From Shinella curvata (lineage in GTDB: Bacteria; Pseudomonadota; Alphaproteobacteria; Rhizobiales; Rhizobiaceae), in contig NZ_JALJCJ010000008.1 of assembly GCF_022899935.1 (NCBI RefSeq), positions 1 to 64,000 on the forward strand: a stretch of 64,000 nucleotides of DNA. Reading direction: 5' to 3'. Every line of letters begins with the position of its first letter. Positions within the stretch are counted from its first letter, which is position 1. Both the position numbers and the translations under genes were made by a program. Positions 35,671-44,785 of this stretch are shown in pieces. Below the pieces are notes generated by a model that saw only the letters and a program-made list of their open reading frames with translations, was not told the origin of the DNA and ran no database searches.

Positions 35671-37563
35671 TTAGGTTTCCGGTAAAATGCGCACGCTCGT
35701 GGCACTTCCGTAGGCCGTGGGCAGCTGTTTGCCATTGGTGAGCTCCAAGACACGGCTTGCTGTGCCCGCGACAACTTCATCCATGGTCAGGCCGGGTGAG
35801 GAGAGGGTTTGAAGTAACGCGATCACAAAAGGGCTGTCCAGCGCATCACCATCGGCCGCCGTGCTGCCGGGTTGGGTAGAATGAAGAACAATGTTGTTCA
35901 CGGCCGGGGTCGGTGAAACCGCGAGGCCTTTTTTGATATGTGCCGGGGTTTGGCCTTCCAAAGGGCGTGCAAGGCCACGTGATGCGGCTACCGCCTTTGC
36001 CTCGACGAATGGGTCATCCCGGCAGGCGTCGACGATGACGAGAGCCCCTTTCCGGGCTCTGCTGGCGGCCTCCGTTAAGTCCTGTAATGCAAGTGCGTTT
36101 CCTTGCAAATCCCCCTCGTCTGCCACGGCGGCATCGATCGGGATCAGGTAGTTGACGCCGCCGGTCTCGACGCCATGGCCGGCATAGAAGACAACCACGA
36201 TGTCGGCTTCTGCTGCCTGCCTCGCGATATAGGCTGGCATATTGATCAAGCTTTCTCGCCCGACATCCTCCGCGATCTCCACCGTGTCGAAGCCCATTTC
36301 TGCCAGACGATTGGCAATCACTGCAGCATCACGCCGTGCATTCGGCAGTTTGGAAAGCGCGGTGTAGTTGGTGGAGCCGATAACGAATGCCAAGCGCTTC
36401 AGGCCATCCTTTGAACGGTTCTCAGGAACGATCCCAACCTCGAAACCGGGACTGAATTCCCCGGCGCGCCGTTTCAGCAAAGGCTTTGTCAGCCGGTTCA
36501 GACGCCATGCGGCATCGTTGCGCTCGAGCAGTTCTGGCGTCAGATGGGTAGCGTCCAGAATCCGCTTGTAAATTTCCACGGCTCGTTCCCTATCTCCCCA
36601 CATTTCGGAGACGCGTGCGAGGCCGAGCTGCCAACGCCAGTCACCAGGAGCCAGCCTTCCCGCTTCGTTGTAAAGGCTTTCAGCGTTGTCGGGATCCTTC
36701 AGGCTATCCAACGCGAGATCACCAGCGCGGATCAACAGATCAAGGTTCATTGCGCCCGCATCGGCAGCCGACATGTCATCGGTCTCACGCGCTGCTGAAA
36801 GAATATCCTCGAACGAAGCGCGAAGGTCGCCGATGCGGGCCTCGATTTCCGACTTCTGAATGAGCGCCAGCCTGCGGAAGGGAGGCCCAAGTGCGATGGC
36901 ATTGGTCAAATCTCCCCGTGCCTTGGCAAGGTGACCCACGCGTCGCAGCAAAAATGCACGGGCGGTGAGGGCCGGCCCGAACTGCGGGTCTATCTCCAGG
37001 GCGCGGTTGAGATCCGAAATCGCTGCCTCCAGATCACCCGTGCGTTCAGTCTCCAGCGATCTCTGAACAAGCGCCGTCGGGTCGGTTGGCTCCTCCTTCA
37101 TTGCTTGCTCTATCCCGCTTGCGGCCGCATCGGACTGGCCGATCGTCTGATAGATGGTCGTGCGAAGCGCCAACGCCTCGGTCTTCAGCGGTCCTGCTAT
37201 GGCGAGTGCTGTCTCGATGTCGGAGAGGGCAGGGGACACGTCCTTGATGGTAGGGAGCTTGAAATCGGGTAGGGATCCGTCGGCGTTGGGCTGCAATGAC
37301 GCACTGTTTTGCATGAGTTGCAGGAAGCGGAGCAGGCCGCGGAAAAACGCGGCCTTTTCGCGCTCCTGTTCAGCCGTATCCCCGTCCAACACGCGAGTAC
37401 AGGCGCTCTCCGCTTCTGTGAGTTCCTCGATGGAGAGCATTGCTGTCTTCACCCGCTCGTCAGAGCAGACAAGGAGATCTGAAGTGATGTCGGCACGCGC
37501 GTGGGACGCCGCGCACCAAAGTGCGCATGCGGTCGCAACGCTGACGATCGACTTGAATCTCAT
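35671..37563 (-). CDS. Exported caspase-family (peptidase C14) protein with TPR region
   Basis: 630 residues. A signal peptide (MRFKSIVSVATACALWCAAS, cleaved after SHARA) is followed by a TPR-type helical region (about 30-360: DLEAAISDLNRALEIDPQFG, YNEAGRLAPGDWRWQLGLAR). A caspase-like domain (about 385-625) has the catalytic dyad His463 in FYAGHG and Cys514 in VDACRDDPF. Both catalytic residues are present, so it should be an active cysteine protease of the metacaspase/orthocaspase type, acting in the periplasm. Rhizobial relatives occur with similar TPR domains; targets are unknown. The ATG at 37563 (after GAGGGG) gives a cleaner signal peptide than the upstream start at 37581. Confidence 0.88.
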   Translation of the reverse strand: MRFKSIVSVATACALWCAASHARADITSDLLVCSDERVKTAMLSIEELTEAESACTRVLDGDTAEQEREKAAFFRGLLRFLQLMQNSASLQPNADGSLPDFKLPTIKDVSPALSDIETALAIAGPLKTEALALRTTIYQTIGQSDAAASGIEQAMKEEPTDPTALVQRSLETERTGDLEAAISDLNRALEIDPQFGPALTARAFLLRRVGHLAKARGDLTNAIALGPPFRRLALIQKSEIEARIGDLRASFEDILSAARETDDMSAADAGAMNLDLLIRAGDLALDSLKDPDNAESLYNEAGRLAPGDWRWQLGLARVSEMWGDRERAVEIYKRILDATHLTPELLERNDAAWRLNRLTKPLLKRRAGEFSPGFEVGIVPENRSKDGLKRLAFVIGSTNYTALSKLPNARRDAAVIANRLAEMGFDTVEIAEDVGRESLINMPAYIARQAAEADIVVVFYAGHGVETGGVNYLIPIDAAVADEGDLQGNALALQDLTEAASRARKGALVIVDACRDDPFVEAKAVAASRGLARPLEGQTPAHIKKGLAVSPTPAVNNIVLHSTQPGSTAADGDALDSPFVIALLQTLSSPGLTMDEVVAGTASRVLELTNGKQLPTAYGSATSVRILPET

Positions 37564-37789
37564 TTTGCCCCTCGCTTTCAAAGTTAGCTGACAACGATAC
37601 CCATCGATGAGACAGGTTTTAGAGAGGTTTTATTTTCAGCTTATCCTGCTCGCCAGTCGGAAAGAAGCTGTCCCGTATCAGGCTTCGACCGCGCCTTGCG
37701 GCGGACACGGATAAACTAGCTGCCGCGCAGCCATATGGTTAACGGTTCGTTATGATCTCAATGATCTCGTGCGGGGCGCTAAGGTCGTC

Positions 37790-38230
37790 TCATGTGGGGA
37801 ACTGAAACAGAACAGCTTCTCGCTGGTCGCCAGCTAGATGTGCGCGAAGGGACGCTTCGAAACGCTCCAGATCACCATAGGTGACGAGAAACTGGGTGCT
37901 GACCGAGTGCTGCAGGGTGGGGACCTGGCTGGGGCTGCCGGGTGTCGCCAGATCCACGCTCACGCGCAGGAAGCCGCGAGGTCCTGTTGGTTCGATCTTC
38001 AACTGGACATGCACTTGGTCAAGGCGCCCGTCTCCCCAGTAGCCGCCTTGAAGGAGCGGCTCGTTCGCGGGCTCAATTGGAAAGGCGCCGAGAGCGCTTA
38101 TGAATTCGCGAACATCGTCTTCGCCAATCCAAGCCGAACTTTTTCCGGAGAAGTCGCCCGCGCTCAAAGTAGCGAAAAGCTCACCGGAGCCGTCATCGTC
38201 GAGTTTGTACCTGATGCTTAAACGGTTCAT
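37790..38230 (-). CDS. Conserved-looking hypothetical protein
   Basis: 146 residues, no signal peptide or membrane segment. The acidic beta-rich composition (MNRLSIRYKLDDDGSGELFA, WIGEDDVREFISALGAFP, GFLRVSVDLATP) looks like an immunity or effector-accessory type fold, but I recognise no family. It stands alone between the caspase gene and the recombinase. Confidence 0.55.
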   Translation of the reverse strand: MNRLSIRYKLDDDGSGELFATLSAGDFSGKSSAWIGEDDVREFISALGAFPIEPANEPLLQGGYWGDGRLDQVHVQLKIEPTGPRGFLRVSVDLATPGSPSQVPTLQHSVSTQFLVTYGDLERFEASLRAHLAGDQREAVLFQFPT

Positions 38231-38275
38231 TGGCGCAGAATAGGTGCGGGCTGTTGGAAGGGCAATCGATTACGT

Positions 38276-39412
38276 TTAGAGCCCTACGGCCTTGGTGAGG
38301 TTGACGCGGATCCGGTCGCGCCGCCGCTGGTAGCGGCGGGTCATTTCGGCGGAGACATGGCCGAGCTGCTTTTGCACATGGCGCTCGTCGACTTCGGCCG
38401 AGGAGGCTAGAGCGGCGCGTAGTGAATGGCCGGCAAACATCTGGCCGCGCTCAGCCTCGGAGAGATCGCCGCGCACGCCGGCAGCGAGCGCGGTCTTCTT
38501 GACGAGGCGTGCCACCTCCTGGTCGTTCAGACGATCTGGCCCGACATCCTTGCCTTTCCCGGTCACGCGACGGAAGAGGGGGCCTTTCGCGAGCCTTGCA
38601 AATTTTATCCAGGCCTCAAGCGCGGCGACGGGGCAGGTGGCATCGGACGAGCCGCGGCCGATCTCGACTTCGCGCCATCCGGTCTTGCCACGCAACGTCA
38701 GCAGCGCGCCTTTGTCAAAGATTTCGATCCATCCGCGCCCGTCTTCCGTCTGATCGCGGCCAAGGTCGAGGCCGGTCATTTCCGAGCGGCGCAGGCCACC
38801 AGCGAAGCCGAGGAGCAGCATAGCGCGGTCGCGTATGCCGCGCAGGGAACCCCTGCCGAGCGTCTCCAGCACGGCAATCAGGTCTTCCGGCAGGATCGCT
38901 TCCTTCTGGCGTGGCGGGGCCGCATGTTTGTTGCGAATGCCGGCCATGACCGTGGCGATCGCCCGGTCCTTGCGATCGAGTTTTTGCGCGCCGCGCTGGG
39001 CATAGTTCCAGCCGAGGGCGGCGAGGCGCCGCTCAATAGTCGAGACTGTGTTCGCTTTCATCCCACGCTCAGTCGTTCCGGATGCGCAGGCGGTGATGTA
39101 GAGGCCGACAACCTGCGGGTCCGGGGGCACGGGCGACAGGTTCTGGCGCCGGCACCAGGCGGAGAAATGTTTCCAGTCTGAGGCATAGGCCTTGCGGGTA
39201 TTGGCGGAACTGGCGGCCTCGACATAGCCGCGGGCGCGCTCGGTGAGATCCCGCAGCTGGGCGGGCAGAGCGGCATCCGCCATGGGAAGAGGGGAGGGGA
39301 GGTCGGCCGACGCCCAGGTCGCGGAAACATCAGCGGGAGCCGCCGTGCCGTGAGGCGGCGCAGAGTGCCCCGGAGGCTGGATTTGGTCATTTTCGTCGAT
39401 GATTTGGGACAT
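38276..39412 (-). CDS. Tyrosine recombinase / site-specific integrase
   Basis: 378 residues. A SAM-like core-binding domain (about 55-150: [16 protein letters not shown]) precedes a catalytic domain (170-378) with Arg209 ([11 protein letters not shown]), His329 and Arg332 (GHSLRAAL), His352 (LGHVS) and Tyr361 (MTRRYQRR). The complete R-H-R-H-Y set implies an active enzyme. The start at 39412 overlaps the divergent DUF1403 reading frame. In rhizobial accessory replicons this recombinase commonly sits next to DUF1403 and ScpB-like genes; its target site is not evident here. Confidence 0.88.
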   Translation of the reverse strand: MSQIIDENDQIQPPGHSAPPHGTAAPADVSATWASADLPSPLPMADAALPAQLRDLTERARGYVEAASSANTRKAYASDWKHFSAWCRRQNLSPVPPDPQVVGLYITACASGTTERGMKANTVSTIERRLAALGWNYAQRGAQKLDRKDRAIATVMAGIRNKHAAPPRQKEAILPEDLIAVLETLGRGSLRGIRDRAMLLLGFAGGLRRSEMTGLDLGRDQTEDGRGWIEIFDKGALLTLRGKTGWREVEIGRGSSDATCPVAALEAWIKFARLAKGPLFRRVTGKGKDVGPDRLNDQEVARLVKKTALAAGVRGDLSEAERGQMFAGHSLRAALASSAEVDERHVQKQLGHVSAEMTRRYQRRRDRIRVNLTKAVGL

Positions 39413-39423
39413 CCACAAGCGCC

Positions 39424-40331
39424 TTGCCCAGATGGACGCTACCGCGCGGCCGCGAGCCGGACGAACTCGCCGCCGCTTTTGCGGCTGGCATCGCCCTGAA
39501 ATCACTGGACAATCTTGTCCGCTCCGCTCCGCGCCCGTCTGGGCTGGCTGCTGGCGATCCCGCCGGGCCCTCAAATGTGCCGCCGTCGCGGTCCGGCTGA
39601 TGGGGCGCAGCGAGGACGAGGCGGCGTTGCGCGATGCCGTTCTGCTGACGGCCGCCGCTGACGATCCCGGCCCGGCCGGCAGGGTGTTTTGGGCAACCAA
39701 AAGGCTTTCCACCCGAAAACCGATCTTCTCCTCGAAGGCGGTGGCGGAGCTTGCCGAGTTGTTGGGGCTTGTCTGGGACGATCGGCTTACCGCGGCGGTC
39801 AACCATGCCGACGATGCGCTGCAATCCGGCCGCCCGGCGCCGTTTGCCGCGGCGGACCTGGTCACGGCCCTGCATGCGGTGCGGCCGGATGCGGAACCGC
39901 TCGCCTGGATGCTCTCCGATCTGCTGATCGCCGCGCTGCTGAAATGGGATTGTGCCGTGCCGCTGCTCATGGCCGAGCGCTATGGGCCGGCCTTTAAGAC
40001 GCTTGGGGGCAGGGGCCGGGTGCGCCCGGGGGAACCCGCCTTTGCCCGTGCCGTCTGCCTTGCCCTCACCGAGGCAACGGGCGAGGCCCTGCGCACCGCC
40101 GGCGAGATTGCGCGCCGCGCCGAGACGCTGCGTGCGGCAGCGCCAAAGGTTCGCACGAAACGCGCCGGCGCCGTTATCCATGCGCTTCTCGATCAGGACG
40201 CCGTCGCCGCCTCGGCGCCCGGTAGCAATCTCTCGCGCTGGGCGGCGACCCGGCCGTTCGACCGGCTGGAAGGCTTTGGCGCGGTGCGTGAACTGTCAGG
40301 TCGCAGTTCGTTCCGGATCTATGGGTTGTGA
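39424..40331 (+). pseudogene. DUF1403 protein, frameshifted by a 5-bp duplication
   Basis: The DUF1403 N-terminus is readable in one frame ([20 protein letters not shown], then [17 protein letters not shown]). It then shifts to another frame at [20 protein letters not shown], continuing in-frame to the stop at 40331 with [16 protein letters not shown] and a helical body. The shift coincides with a tandem duplication CTCCGCTCCG at 39522-39531; removing one CTCCG joins the frames. The 5' end is uncertain because a TGA lies at 39400 and no ATG is in the first frame (TTG at 39424 is possible). DUF1403 function is unknown. It ends 1 bp before scpB. Confidence 0.7.
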
Positions 40332-40332
40332 C

Positions 40333-41019
40333 ATGAGCGGACCTGAGGCGGCCAGCACGCGGCGGGGCCGCAGATCGACATCAGAGGACGAAGTCCTCCT
40401 GGATCGGGAACTGGCGGACCTGCCGCAGGAGCTGCGCTGGCGCGAATGGATGCTGCGCGTCGAGGCGGTGATCTTTGCCTCGGCCGAGCCGGTCGGTCGC
40501 GAGACGCTGGTGCGTGTCGTCGGCAAAGACTGCAGCATCGACCTCCTGATCAACAACCTGCGTGAAGAACTCCGTGGCCGGCCCTATGAGATCGTCTTCG
40601 TCGCCAGCGGCTGGCAGCACCGAACGCATTCGCGTTTCGCCGTTCCGATTAGAGCGTCGCAGGCGTCGACGCGGCGCGCGGCGCCCGCACTGTCCGATTT
40701 CGAAGCCATGGTGCTGATGGCGATCGCCTATTTCCAGCCGATCACCCGCGGCGACCTGTCGAAAATCTTCGGCAGGGAGATCAGCCGCGACACGATCGCC
40801 AGCCTGCGCAATGCCAACTTCCTCGCCTCCGGCCCGCGCAGCCCGACGCCCGGTGCGCCCTATACCTATGTCACGACCAAACAGTTCCTCACCGCGTTCG
40901 GGATGGACACGCTGCGCGAGCTGCCGGACATTGAGGCGCTAGAGGACGCGGGGCTGCTTAGCCGGAAAACGGTGGCCGCGGAGGCTACGGAGCCCGCGAC
41001 GGAAGGCGAGGAGGAGTAG
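40333..41019 (+). CDS. scpB: ScpB-like SMC-Scp complex subunit (accessory copy)
   Basis: 228 residues. Two winged-helix domains of ScpB type: RVEAVIFASAEPVGRETLVR (1st), then FEAMVLMAIAYFQPITRGDL with IFGREISRDTIASLRN (2nd) and a C-terminal TKQFLTAFGM. Chromosomal ScpB works with ScpA and Smc in chromosome condensation. Here it is coupled to DUF1403 and a recombinase instead of scpA, so an accessory, element-linked role is likely (inference). The ATG at 40333 follows the DUF1403 stop directly. The extension further upstream is DUF1403 sequence in another frame. Confidence 0.82.
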   Translation: MSGPEAASTRRGRRSTSEDEVLLDRELADLPQELRWREWMLRVEAVIFASAEPVGRETLVRVVGKDCSIDLLINNLREELRGRPYEIVFVASGWQHRTHSRFAVPIRASQASTRRAAPALSDFEAMVLMAIAYFQPITRGDLSKIFGREISRDTIASLRNANFLASGPRSPTPGAPYTYVTTKQFLTAFGMDTLRELPDIEALEDAGLLSRKTVAAEATEPATEGEEE

Positions 41020-41120
41020 TTTGCCGATCATCAGGCATAGCGACAACACATCGGCTTGTCGCAACGGCATACCATCAAACCACGAGAATGGTGCAATGGT
41101 CTCGTGATCCTACGGGATCA

Positions 41121-41966
41121 TCACTCAATCCGTTTGAGGTCTGCGGGGACTTGATAGACGAACCCTCGTGAGGAGAGGTGACGGACCGTTTGAGCCTTGG
41201 TTTCCTTGTTCAAACATCCTCCATCCCGACCTACGGTGCTGATCGTATTTGTTTTCGTTTCTGTAATCATGATGTCGGAGTAGCTGTTTGGCGAAGAGTA
41301 CCCCATGGCAAGGGTGCGCTCTATCGACTGGAATTGCCCAGTGCAGTTGGTATCCCATTCGCCCTGGTGACCCGCGACCACGATGTTATCAAGCACGGGC
41401 CTCAGCGCGCCGTCGTTAATGACAAAGAGCCACAGAGTGGTCTCTCCAAATGGATTGGGACCTGAACTTCCGCGCCGTTCAATGCGAAGGCCGAAAGCAA
41501 GATCGCTGACTGAAAGCCGGTAATATGCGGTGTCCAAAGCGACCCGTGAAACGAAAAAGGCATCGTCGGTGAGAAGACCGGGAAGGCGTAGCCGCTGCTT
41601 GAGCTTCAGACTGTCGCTTTCGAGAACAAGGAGTTCGACATCACCGGTGTTTCCATCGTCCGACTGGCTAGTCATCAGGGGTGCCGCAACGAGCATCAGC
41701 TCTGGCCGGGCAGGCCACCTCTTGCAGATGAGCTCGTGGGGATGGTTACCAACATCTGTTGGCAGCAGGATGGTCTCGTCTCCAATCCTGAACTTCCGTT
41801 TAGAAACAGGTTGCGCATCGGGATAGGCCTGCCTGATGATGTCGGCGCCTCGAGTGCTGCACTCACTTCCCGCCGCTTGAACCGTCGGTATGGTGAAGGC
41901 GATCATCGCGGATGCAGCAGCAAGCGCACGAAATAGGCAGAGCGGACGAACGAAACGTGACGGCAT
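41121..41966 (-). CDS. Secreted hypothetical protein
   Basis: 281 residues with a signal peptide (hydrophobic ALAAASAMIAFTIPTVQA, cleavage before AGSECS). The mature part is beta-rich with several cysteines (SECSTR, ELICKRW, DTNCTGQF, GGCLNKET), compatible with disulfides in the periplasm. I recognise no family. The ATG at 41966 has AAGGGA upstream; an earlier in-frame ATG at 42002 would bury the signal peptide. Confidence 0.6.
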   Translation of the reverse strand: MPSRFVRPLCLFRALAAASAMIAFTIPTVQAAGSECSTRGADIIRQAYPDAQPVSKRKFRIGDETILLPTDVGNHPHELICKRWPARPELMLVAAPLMTSQSDDGNTGDVELLVLESDSLKLKQRLRLPGLLTDDAFFVSRVALDTAYYRLSVSDLAFGLRIERRGSSGPNPFGETTLWLFVINDGALRPVLDNIVVAGHQGEWDTNCTGQFQSIERTLAMGYSSPNSYSDIMITETKTNTISTVGRDGGCLNKETKAQTVRHLSSRGFVYQVPADLKRIE

Positions 41967-42029
41967 GCCGCTTCCCTTCCATGATCGTATGTCTGCGGTC
42001 ATAGTGGCGCAGCGGATTAATAGACACTA

Positions 42030-42175
42030 GTCCGGCGATTTCGGACCCAATCATCATCGTCTATCCAGCGTGCTTCAACAAGACCGTCGAAGGCGCACTG
42101 GACCGGGACGTTGCTCAGCTGAATTGGCTAAAGGACGCAGGCATCATAGACCACGACGGGTGGGTTAGTGGCCAT
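42030..42175 (-). pseudogene. PIN-domain toxin remnant
   Basis: MATNPPVVVYDACVL is the typical PIN (VapC-like) start with its first catalytic Asp. An in-frame TAG follows where homologues have Tyr, and then VPVQCAFDGLVEARW and DDDDWVRN continue the PIN pattern before similarity is lost. The remaining two thirds of the domain and any antitoxin are missing. Confidence 0.65.
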
Positions 42176-42289
42176 GGGTCTGAATGAGATCCTTCGTGTC
42201 CGGCGTCCGCAGTTTCCAGCGCGATATCCGTGTGCGATGGGCGTTTGAATAAGTCGGTGAGCCTTATCAACTGCGATTGTTGACGCTCT

Positions 42290-42425
42290 CAGAAATGCGC
42301 CGTCCGGAGTACCGGAAGTCTCATCCGTTCGCACAAATGCCGATGTATAGGGGTGGAGAGCTGGTGCTGTTCGTGTCACGCGCAATCGTTCTTGTGGTTC
42401 GATTGCGAGCCAAGCTTCATCCAAG
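42290..42425 (+). pseudogene. Glutathione S-transferase N-terminal remnant
   Basis: The reading frame contains RRPEYRKSHPFAQMPMYRGG and ELVLFVSRAIVLVV, the cis-Pro loop and SNAIL-like region of a GST thioredoxin domain (compare HPFGQMPxLxDGDLVLFESRAI). Neither the beginning nor the helical domain is present. Confidence 0.6.
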
Positions 42426-42554
42426 GAGAGAAAAGATCGCTCATTATGACCTTTTTGCTGTAAAACCTGAGAAGCTAGGAGACAGCCAATGTCGGCAACA
42501 ATTTGAGCTTAGAGGGCGGTACTCCCGTAAAAATTCCCCGACTGGATGAAAGTA

Positions 42555-43280
42555 CTAGTGATTGCCCAACGAGTTTTCCTGCGTGAACAACTGAACTAAG
42601 TCGACCTCCTCTTGGCGCTTGGTGTCCAGTTGGAGATGGCTCTCGATGTGCTTCAGATGTAGCGTCATCATCCAAGCCGCCTTGTCCGCATCCCTTGTTT
42701 GGAAAGCGTTGACGATCGCGGCATGATCGTCGTCACGACAGTTGGTGAGGCCCGGAGCGCCGAAAAGACCAATGATCAGGGAGGTTCTCGTCACGAGTTC
42801 CTTCATCGTGCGGATAAGGATGGCGTTTCCAGCGATCTGTGCGAGCAAGGTGTGAAACTGGCCCGAAAGGCGTATCGCATCGTGCCGTTGGTGTCCCTTG
42901 TGTGCCACATACTCCATTTCCAGAAGGCGGCCGAGATCCGCGATGTCGTCCGCGCTGGCGCGCTGGACAGCGAGGCGCGCGATATTCGGCTCCAATGCAA
43001 GGCGCGCCTCGAACACTTCGCGCGCCTGCTCGGGCGTGGGCGATGCGACAAAGGCGCCGCGATTGGCGCGAAGCTCGACAACCTCGCGGCTGGCCAGCAG
43101 CAGAAGAGACCGCCGGATGCGCATGCGTCCAACACCAAAGGCTTCGCACAGCGCTGACTCAGAGAGTTTCGTTCCAGGGGGGAGCCTCTGCTCGACGACC
43201 GCATCAAAAATGCGTTCGACGATATCGCTCTCGTCGATTTCGTCCACCTCGACCAGTTTATCACGCCCCAAGTCAACCAC
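42555..43280 (-). CDS. GntR/FadR-family (FCD) transcriptional regulator
   Basis: 241 residues from a GTG at 43280 with GAGG eight bases upstream. It has an N-terminal GntR winged helix (20-85: RLPPGTKLSESALCEAFGVG, RGAFVASP) and an FCD domain (95-230) with the metal-site pattern (EARLALEP, HTLLAQIAGN, HAAIVNAF). It is divergent from the ABC operon at 43506; two palindromes fitting the TnGTnnACnA operator type lie in the gap, so it probably represses or activates that operon and itself. Confidence 0.88.
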   Translation of the reverse strand: MVDLGRDKLVEVDEIDESDIVERIFDAVVEQRLPPGTKLSESALCEAFGVGRMRIRRSLLLLASREVVELRANRGAFVASPTPEQAREVFEARLALEPNIARLAVQRASADDIADLGRLLEMEYVAHKGHQRHDAIRLSGQFHTLLAQIAGNAILIRTMKELVTRTSLIIGLFGAPGLTNCRDDDHAAIVNAFQTRDADKAAWMMTLHLKHIESHLQLDTKRQEEVDLVQLFTQENSLGNH

Positions 43281-43380
43281 CGCGATACCTCGATATGCGC
43301 AGTCTACTGCACCTTCTCTTCAAATAGGGCCGATTTCGTCGGCCAACAAGCATTGATTTTGTCGATCAAGTCACTGTGTT

Positions 43381-43414
43381 TTGTACACGACCACTTGACA
43401 GGATTGTTAACAAT
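43381..43414. promoter_or_regulatory. Two GntR-type operators over the ABC operon promoter
   Basis: TTGTACACGA at 43381-43390 and the perfect palindrome ATTGTTAACAAT at 43403-43414, 23 bp centre to centre. Both fit TnGTnnACnA of FadR-subfamily regulators. TTGACA at 43395-43400 with TTGAAT at 43418-43423 (17-bp spacer) could be the promoter, which would put the second operator in the spacer. Confidence 0.6.
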
Positions 43415-43505
43415 GCATTGAATGCCCTTGCCAAGGCCTGATGTGGCCGCCCTCGCGGCCCGCTCGCCACTAGAAAATAAATCAATGGCCCAGAGGAAGA
43501 ACAAC

Positions 43506-44693
43506 ATGCAAAAACGTACATTCCTGAAGTTTTCCGCCCTTGCCGCAGCCACCTTCCTGTCGCTGCCGATGATGGCGCATGCCGAGAACGCCAAGCTGAA
43601 AATCGGCTTCGTTGGCGTCACCTCCGGCCCGGCTGCCGCCTGGGGTATTTCCAACCAGCGCTCGATGGAAGCGCGCGCCGCCTGGCTCAACGAACTCGGC
43701 GGCGTGAAGTTCGGCGACAAGACCTACGACATCGAGATCGTGCCTTTCGACGATCAGAAGGACCCGAAGCGCGCGATCGCCGGCATGGAAAAGATGGCGC
43801 AGGACGGCGTGCACTATGTCGTCGGCCCGAATGTCGATGACGGCGCGGCAGCAGTGCGCCCGGTCGCCGAACACAACGGCATCATGTATTTCCCCTACGC
43901 CTTCCCCAAGGAACTGTTCACTGCGCCGGCATCCAACGCCATCCTCGGCATGGTCGCCAATTACCAGTCGGGTCCGGCCATCTACAAGTATCTCAAGGAA
44001 AACAAGGGCGTGAAGAAGGTGGCCTTCGTCGCCGCCAACGAATCCGACCCGCTCAGCCAGCGTGAATCCGGCATTGCCGCCGCTCAGGCGCTGGAACTCG
44101 AAGTGGTGTCCGGAAACGTGACCTACCAGGTGGACACCACCGACTTTACGCCGGTTCTGCTGCCGGTCATCCAGGCCTCGCCCGACCTGCTCGTTCTCTC
44201 GGGTGTCTCGCCGGCCAACGCGCCGCAGCTCATCCGCTCGGCGCGCGAACTCGGCTATACCGGCTTCATTTCCACGGAAACGGGTCAGGATGCGACGGTT
44301 CTGCAGGAAGGTGCGGGCGAACTTGCCGAGGGCTTCATTTCTGTCGGCGGCGCATCGACACCGGAACTCGCCAGCGACACGATGAAGGAATTCGTCGATC
44401 GCTACACCAAGATGTTCGGCGAATATAACGACGAGTCGAACACCAAGGTCTACGCCCTCGAATACATCATCGAAACGCTGAAGGCGAACCCTGCGGCGAT
44501 CGACAATGTCGAGGAATACAAGAAGACCATGGACACGTTCGAAGCCGCCAACCCCTTCATGAAGGGCGATGCCAAGCTGCGCTATGTCGGCATGACCTCC
44601 TTCGGCCAGAAGCGCCAGGTCTCCGTCCCGCTTGTCGTGAACGAATACAAGGGCGGCAAGTTCGAGACGCTGTTCGTCGGCCAGGTCGACTGA
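43506..44693 (+). CDS. ABC transporter substrate-binding protein (branched-chain/amide type)
   Basis: 395 residues. A signal peptide (FLKFSALAAATFLSLPMMAHA) precedes a Peripla_BP_6 domain (KLKIGFVGVTSGPAAAWG, FDDQKDPKRAI, VVGPNVDDGAAAVRPVAEHN). The family takes branched-chain amino acids, urea or other amides. Downstream gene content (hydantoin-type racemase) suggests a hydantoin, ureide or amino-acid derivative, but this is inference. The ATG at 43506 follows AGAGGAAG. A hairpin separates it from the permease genes. Confidence 0.88.
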   Translation: MQKRTFLKFSALAAATFLSLPMMAHAENAKLKIGFVGVTSGPAAAWGISNQRSMEARAAWLNELGGVKFGDKTYDIEIVPFDDQKDPKRAIAGMEKMAQDGVHYVVGPNVDDGAAAVRPVAEHNGIMYFPYAFPKELFTAPASNAILGMVANYQSGPAIYKYLKENKGVKKVAFVAANESDPLSQRESGIAAAQALELEVVSGNVTYQVDTTDFTPVLLPVIQASPDLLVLSGVSPANAPQLIRSARELGYTGFISTETGQDATVLQEGAGELAEGFISVGGASTPELASDTMKEFVDRYTKMFGEYNDESNTKVYALEYIIETLKANPAAIDNVEEYKKTMDTFEAANPFMKGDAKLRYVGMTSFGQKRQVSVPLVVNEYKGGKFETLFVGQVD

Positions 44694-44718
44694 TCAGAGC
44701 CTAGGCAATCAAAGAAAC

Positions 44719-44753
44719 GAGACCCGGACGCACATCAGGTCCGGCCGGGTCTC
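44719..44753 (+). promoter_or_regulatory. Intercistronic hairpin after the binding-protein gene
   Basis: A perfect 9-bp stem (GAGACCCGG / CCGGGTCTC) enclosing 17 bases, followed by CCTTT. It probably acts as a partial terminator or mRNA stabiliser that keeps binding-protein levels above those of the permeases. Confidence 0.6.
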
Positions 44754-44785
44754 CCTTTGCCTGAACCTTCCATTGGAGGCTCACG

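Noticed and set aside
39952-40332. N-terminal extension of the ScpB-like protein
   Set aside because: These codons are DUF1403 sequence in another frame; the ATG at 40333 directly after the DUF1403 stop is the natural start.
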